A DNA stretch of 9,702 nucleotides. Source: Chloroflexota bacterium (GTDB lineage: Bacteria > Chloroflexota > Limnocylindria > P2-11E). A model generated the notes under the pieces. The model saw only the letters and a program-made list of their open reading frames with translations. It was not told where the DNA came from and did no database searches. A program made the translations under genes and the position numbers. The stretch lies in contig JANXXG010000025.1 of NCBI GenBank assembly GCA_025350745.1, positions 1 through 9,702 of the forward strand. The letters are read 5' to 3'. Of this stretch, positions 6,738-9,702 are shown in pieces (the first letter of the stretch is position 1; every line of letters begins with the position of its first letter).

Positions 6738-6743
6738 AGTTTA
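6738..6743 (-). promoter_or_regulatory. Candidate -10 element of the DUF3105 gene (leaderless)
   Basis: The minus strand reads TAAACT, then six bases, then the ATG at 6731. This is the classic arrangement of a leaderless promoter. No ribosome binding site and no recognisable -35 hexamer accompanies it. Confidence 0.45.
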
Positions 6744-6750
6744 CGGTCTT

Positions 6751-6756
6751 TAGACT
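6751..6756 (+). promoter_or_regulatory. Candidate -10 element of gltX (leaderless)
   Basis: TAGACT on the plus strand ends four bases before the ATG at 6761 and seven before the second in-frame ATG at 6764. Seven is the better distance for a transcript beginning on the start codon, so 6764 may be the true start. There is no Shine-Dalgarno sequence. It lies only seven bases from the opposite-strand TAAACT, so the two promoters would compete. Confidence 0.4.
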
Positions 6757-6760
6757 CGCG

Positions 6761-8200
6761 ATGATGGGCCATCGGGTGCGATTCGCACCATCTCCGACCG
6801 GCGCGCTCCACATCGGGAGCGTGCGCACGTTGCTCTACAACTATTTCCTCGCGCGCCAGAGCCAGGGCACGCTGATCCTCCGGATCGAGGACACGGACCA
6901 GGAGCGCCTGGTGGCCGGCGCGATCGACAGCATCTACGACGGCCTGCACTGGTTCGGGGTCGGTTGGGACGAAGGGCCGCGCGAGGGCGGACCGCACGCG
7001 CCGTACGTCCAATCCGAGCGTCTCCCCCTCTACCAGAAGGGCGCCCAGGAGCTCGTCGATAACGGCGCCGCGTACTTCTGCTTCTGCAGCAAGGAGCGAC
7101 TCGAGCAGATGCGCGCGGCCCAGCGAGCCCGCGGGGAGATCACGCGATACGACCGCCACTGTCGGAACATCCCTCCAGCGGAAGCGGCCGAGCGGACAAA
7201 GGCCGAACCCGATCACGTCATCCGATTGAAGGTGCCCGAAGACGGGACGATCGCGATCGATGACCTCGTCTACGGCCACATCGAGTGGCCGCTCAGCACG
7301 ATCGAGGATCAGATCCTGTTGAAGTCGGACGGCTTCCCCACCTATCAGCTCGCCGTCGTCATCGACGATCACCTCATGGGGATCGATCCGGTCATCCGGG
7401 GTGAAGACTGGCTCCCGTCGACGCCGAAGCACCTGCTCGTGTATCGGGCGTTCGGGTGGGACGTGCCGCCGCACGCGCACGTCCCGAACGTCCTCGGGCC
7501 GGACGGCAAGAAGCTCTCGAAGCGACATGGCGCGACCGAGGTCGACGAATTCCGGCGCGAGGGCTATCTACCCGAAGCGATGGTGAACTTCCTCGCGCTC
7601 ATCGGGTGGTCGCCGGGCACCGAGGAGGAGGTCTTCTCGATCGATGACCTCATTCAGCGGTTCCGGATCGATCAGGTCCAGAAGGCCGGCGGCAAGTGGG
7701 ACCGCGATCGCCTCAACTACTTCAACGGTCTGTGGATCCGCCGGCTTTCGGACGACGAGCTGTGTGCGCGCCTGGAGCCGTTCCTGCCGCCTGCGTGGGA
7801 TCGCACGCTGGTGCGGGCCGTCGTTCCGTTGATCAAGGAGCGCATGACGACCCTCGTTGAGGCGAGCGAGCTCATCGCCTTCCTCTTCACCGACACGGTC
7901 GAGCAGGATCCGGCACTGCTGGTGCCGAAGAAGCGCGAGGCCCTGGATGTCATCACCGCGCTCAGCCGGGTCACGGTGCTCCTGCGCTTCGTCGAGCCGT
8001 TCGCGGCGGCGCCGATCGAGCAGGCCATTTCCGCGGTCGCGACCGAGCTTGGATGGACGCTGCGTGACCTCACCATCGCGATCCGCGCGGCGGTCACCGG
8101 GCGCAAGGTCGGGCCGCCGCTCTATGGATCGATCGAGCTGCTCGGGAAAGACCGGACCCTCGCGCGGCTTGACGCCGCGCAGGAGCGGCTCGAGCCCTAG
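6761..8200 (+). CDS. gltX: Glutamyl-tRNA synthetase
   Basis: This class I aminoacyl-tRNA synthetase charges glutamate onto tRNA in the cytoplasm. It has 479 residues, the family's normal length. The catalytic domain opens with VRFAPSPTGALHIGSVRTLL, whose HIGS (17-20) is the HIGH signature. RIEDTD (41-46) follows, and KKLSKRHG (250-257) is the KMSKS-type signature. A zinc-knuckle-like insert reads CFC (107-109), then Cys134 after 24 residues, the spacing of the E. coli zinc site, but the position of its fourth ligand is Asn136 rather than His. The C-terminal anticodon-binding part ends with TGRKVGPPLYGSIELLGKDR. Whether it is discriminating or also charges tRNA-Gln cannot be judged without seeing gatCAB elsewhere. 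Two in-frame ATGs (6761, 6764) are possible starts. The stop TAG lies in a CTAG shared with the convergent kinase gene. Confidence 0.97.
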   Translation: MMGHRVRFAPSPTGALHIGSVRTLLYNYFLARQSQGTLILRIEDTDQERLVAGAIDSIYDGLHWFGVGWDEGPREGGPHAPYVQSERLPLYQKGAQELVDNGAAYFCFCSKERLEQMRAAQRARGEITRYDRHCRNIPPAEAAERTKAEPDHVIRLKVPEDGTIAIDDLVYGHIEWPLSTIEDQILLKSDGFPTYQLAVVIDDHLMGIDPVIRGEDWLPSTPKHLLVYRAFGWDVPPHAHVPNVLGPDGKKLSKRHGATEVDEFRREGYLPEAMVNFLALIGWSPGTEEEVFSIDDLIQRFRIDQVQKAGGKWDRDRLNYFNGLWIRRLSDDELCARLEPFLPPAWDRTLVRAVVPLIKERMTTLVEASELIAFLFTDTVEQDPALLVPKKREALDVITALSRVTVLLRFVEPFAAAPIEQAISAVATELGWTLRDLTIAIRAAVTGRKVGPPLYGSIELLGKDRTLARLDAAQERLEP

Positions 8201-9369
8201 TCCCAGAAGCTCGATGCGGGAATGGGGCGCTGTGGACGCGGTCGGCGCGGCCGGCCGGTCAACGGCAAGGTGATGGTGAAGGTGGCGCCGAGCCCACGGC
8301 CCGGGCTCGCGGCGGTCAGATCGCCGCCATGCGCTTCGGAGATGAGCTTCGCGAGGTAGAGGCCCAGGCCCATGCCCGGCACATTCGCCGTCCGCGCGTC
8401 GCGGATCCGCCCGTATCGCGTGAACAGCTCCTTCATGTCATCCGCGCTCAGCCCGACCCCGTGATCCCGGATCGCGACGCGTGCCTCGTCCGCGTTCGCG
8501 GAGATCGTGACCATGATCCCGGCGCTGGGCGGCGAGAACTTGAGCGCGTTCTGGAGCACGTGATCGAGCAGCTGGCGAAGGCGCTCCGGGTCGGCGTTGA
8601 CCAGCACCGGTGTGGCCGGCGCGACGATCGTCGCCCGGTCCTGCGGGACGCGCTGCTCGGTGATCTCGAGCACGAACGCCGCGAGATCGACCGCGACCAT
8701 GGTGAGCGACATCCGGCGGGTGTCGACCTGATCGACCGTCAATAGGTCGTTCGCGAGTCGGGCCAGGCCGCGGGCGTGCCGGCGCACCTGGTCGTATGCC
8801 GCGCCTTGCGCGCGATCGAGGCGCATCGGGTCCGCTAGGAGCGGGACGGCCACATCGATTCTCACGACGGACTCGCGGAGCTGGACGGCGAGGATCGCCC
8901 GGGCCTGCTCGCGACGCAGGTCCTCGAGGCGCAGGGCCCGCTCGTGCTGGCGCGCCCGCACGATGAAGACGGTCACGGCGACAAGACAGATGGCCAAGAC
9001 GACGCCGTTCGCGATCGACGTCAACAGGGCGCTCTGGCCGATGCGAGACGCCGCGGCAAGGGACGCCGCGGTCCACCCGAGGGCCCCGGCAGCGACCAGG
9101 ATGAGCGCGAGCCGCTCGTCGAGCCACCACCCGGCGGCCGCGACCGCGAGGAACAGGATCGGAGCGGTCTCGATCGTGTCGCCCGACAGCCACTTCAGGC
9201 CGAGGGCGACCGCGACAAGGACCGCGGCCGCGATCGCGAGCCCGGCTCCGTGCGCCGGCGGCAGACCGGGCGGCTCGATGACCGGGATGTTCGGGAAGTC
9301 AGCCTGCGACGGCGCCTGCGGAGGCACCGGCAGCTTCGTGTCCCCGGCCGTCGCGCGAAGCAGGGTCAC
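8197..9369 (-). CDS. Sensor histidine kinase-like protein lacking the phosphoacceptor histidine
   Basis: The 390 residues comprise a proline-rich N-terminal tail (about 10-40), four probable membrane helices (about 43-60, 69-83, 86-105, 115-137), a charged helix, a two-helix HisKA-like region (about 150-235) and a HATPase domain. The ATP-binding boxes look intact: N-box LLDHVLQNALKFSP with Asn274, G1 DHGVGL (302-307), an F-box-like LFTRYGRI, and G2 GMGLGLYLA (332-340). Where SHELRTPL is expected, the sequence is AVQLRESV (161-168), with Val in place of the phosphorylated His. Only His142 and His198 lie nearby, neither in H-box context. The start is GTG at 9369, overlapping the stop of the small secreted-peptide gene as GTGA. 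No response regulator gene is adjacent in the window. It is probably a signalling pseudo-kinase, or a kinase with a highly divergent H-box. Confidence 0.85.
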   Translation of the reverse strand: MTLLRATAGDTKLPVPPQAPSQADFPNIPVIEPPGLPPAHGAGLAIAAAVLVAVALGLKWLSGDTIETAPILFLAVAAAGWWLDERLALILVAAGALGWTAASLAAASRIGQSALLTSIANGVVLAICLVAVTVFIVRARQHERALRLEDLRREQARAILAVQLRESVVRIDVAVPLLADPMRLDRAQGAAYDQVRRHARGLARLANDLLTVDQVDTRRMSLTMVAVDLAAFVLEITEQRVPQDRATIVAPATPVLVNADPERLRQLLDHVLQNALKFSPPSAGIMVTISANADEARVAIRDHGVGLSADDMKELFTRYGRIRDARTANVPGMGLGLYLAKLISEAHGGDLTAASPGRGLGATFTITLPLTGRPRRPRPQRPIPASSFWD

Positions 9370-9515
9370 TCCCAGGTGATGTCGAGGACGCGTGCGGGCG
9401 GCGGCTTGACCGGGCTGCGGTGCGCGGCCGTGTCGGCGCTCGCCACGGAGGCGCTACCGAGCAGGCTGGCCGCGACGATGACCGCGAGGATGAGTGCGCG
9501 AATGGTGCGGAACAT
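9366..9515 (-). CDS. Small secreted peptide precursor, 49 aa, unknown function
   Basis: This short gene was found by reading the gap upstream of the kinase. It encodes a standard Sec signal peptide: MFRTIR with two arginines, hydrophobic ALILAVIVAASLLG (7-20), then SASVASA with a predicted cleavage after Ala27. Only 22 residues remain, beginning DTAAHRSPVKPPPAR and ending VLDITWE, proline-rich in the middle. A good ribosome binding site (AGGGGG, four bases before the ATG) supports translation. The stop overlaps the kinase GTG as GTGA, and the HD-GYP-type gene ends 14 bp upstream, so all three are likely co-transcribed. I recognise no family. It could be a peptide ligand, a small periplasmic partner of the kinase, or the first part of a longer protein broken by a frameshift, though the overlap and topology argue against the last. 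Confidence 0.6.
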   Translation of the reverse strand: MFRTIRALILAVIVAASLLGSASVASADTAAHRSPVKPPPARVLDITWE

Positions 9516-9519
9516 GATG

Positions 9520-9525
9520 CCCCCT
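9520..9525 (-). promoter_or_regulatory. Ribosome binding site of the small secreted-peptide gene
   Basis: On the minus strand AGGGGG lies four bases before the ATG at 9515, immediately after the A-run that begins in the stop codon of the upstream HD-GYP-type gene. Its presence is a main argument that the 49-codon frame is translated. Confidence 0.55.
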
Positions 9526-9529
9526 TTTT

Positions 9530-9702
9530 TTATCGCGCCGTGAATCGAACGGCGTCGACTGCGCGCTGATAGACGGTGAGATGTTCGAGCTCGCTCGTGG
9601 GTGCGACGTTGAGCTCCGCGACGAAGGCTTCAACGACGGCAGGATCGAATTGGGTGCCGACGCACATCCGGAGCTCCGCGACCGCGACGTCCGGCGTCAC
9701 GG
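9530..9702 (-). CDS. C-terminal fragment of an HD-GYP-type phosphohydrolase (5' part outside window)
   Basis: The visible 56 codons end in a TAA at 9532-9530. They include VAVAELRMCVGTQFDPAVVE, which matches the closing helix of HD-GYP domains, where an EL-x(2)-C-x-GTQFDP-x-VV pattern is characteristic. HD-GYP proteins hydrolyse cyclic di-GMP or related cyclic dinucleotides at a di- or trimetal centre. The HD and GYP motifs themselves lie outside the window, so activity cannot be judged. After the motif about 30 residues follow (ELNVAPTSELEHLTVYQRAV, then a short tail). The gene is 14 bp upstream of the small secreted-peptide gene and in the same direction, so it is probably the first visible gene of a three-gene transcription unit. 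Confidence 0.75.
   Translation of the reverse strand, partial: VTPDVAVAELRMCVGTQFDPAVVEAFVAELNVAPTSELEHLTVYQRAVDAVRFTAR

Noticed and set aside
9366..9400. Frameshift that split one signal-peptide-bearing kinase into two frames.
   Set aside because: Not fully excluded. The GTGA overlap is a normal coupling arrangement, no slippery heptamer is present, and adding a signal peptide to a protein with four further helices would place the kinase domain outside the cell.
9520..9531. Adjacent C5 and T7 runs (G5 and A7 on the coding strand) as a phase-variable tract.
   Set aside because: The runs are short, lie between genes and would not shift a reading frame. At most they alter the spacing or strength of one ribosome binding site.
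1..9702. tRNA or rRNA genes, CRISPR arrays, insertion sequences, integrase sites and direct repeats.
   Set aside because: Nothing seen by eye on either strand; coding genes fill nearly the whole window, leaving no room for them.

Overview
This is an ordinary-looking but tightly packed stretch of a high-GC bacterial chromosome (roughly 63-66% G+C by eye). It carries ten complete genes and two cut by the window edges, with almost no spacer DNA; no gap exceeds about 60 bp. I saw no tRNA or rRNA gene, insertion sequence, integrase, CRISPR array or phage gene. Several starts lack a Shine-Dalgarno sequence but have a TANNNT-type -10 hexamer 4-7 bases upstream, which suggests leaderless mRNAs. Together with the gene types (a DUF3105 membrane protein, a YuiH-like molybdopterin protein, CsaA, a Dpp/Opp-type lipoprotein transporter) this fits a Chloroflexota- or Actinomycetota-like organism. 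That placement is inference only.

Layout. Positions 2-61 (+) are the last codons of what looks like a signal peptidase I gene. Converging on it is a minus-strand run that reads, in transcription order: csaA (5081-4752), a peptide/nickel-type ABC transporter lipoprotein (4690-3062), its two permeases (3083-2121 and 2124-1315) and a cytoplasmic M19 (renal dipeptidase-family) metallopeptidase (1283-72). The logic is peptide import followed by hydrolysis. No ATPase gene is in the run, so the ATP-binding subunits must be encoded elsewhere. Divergent from csaA across 21 bp is a plus-strand pair with a 4-base overlap: a DUF971 CxCxxC protein (5103-5420) and a small YuiH/sulfite-oxidase-like molybdopterin oxidoreductase (5417-6034). 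A DUF3105 membrane protein (6731-6042) converges on that pair. It is divergent, across 29 bp, from gltX, glutamyl-tRNA synthetase (6761-8200).

The right end is the most unusual part. Three minus-strand genes follow one another: the C-terminus of an HD-GYP-type protein (9702-9530), a 49-codon gene for a very small secreted peptide (9515-9366), and a four-TM sensor histidine kinase (9369-8197) whose start codon overlaps the stop of the small gene. The kinase has a complete-looking ATP-binding domain, but the position normally held by the phosphoacceptor histidine is a valine. The set (cyclic-dinucleotide phosphodiesterase-like protein, secreted peptide, pseudo-kinase) could be an undescribed signalling unit. 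That is the main lead, and it rests on gene order and motifs only.
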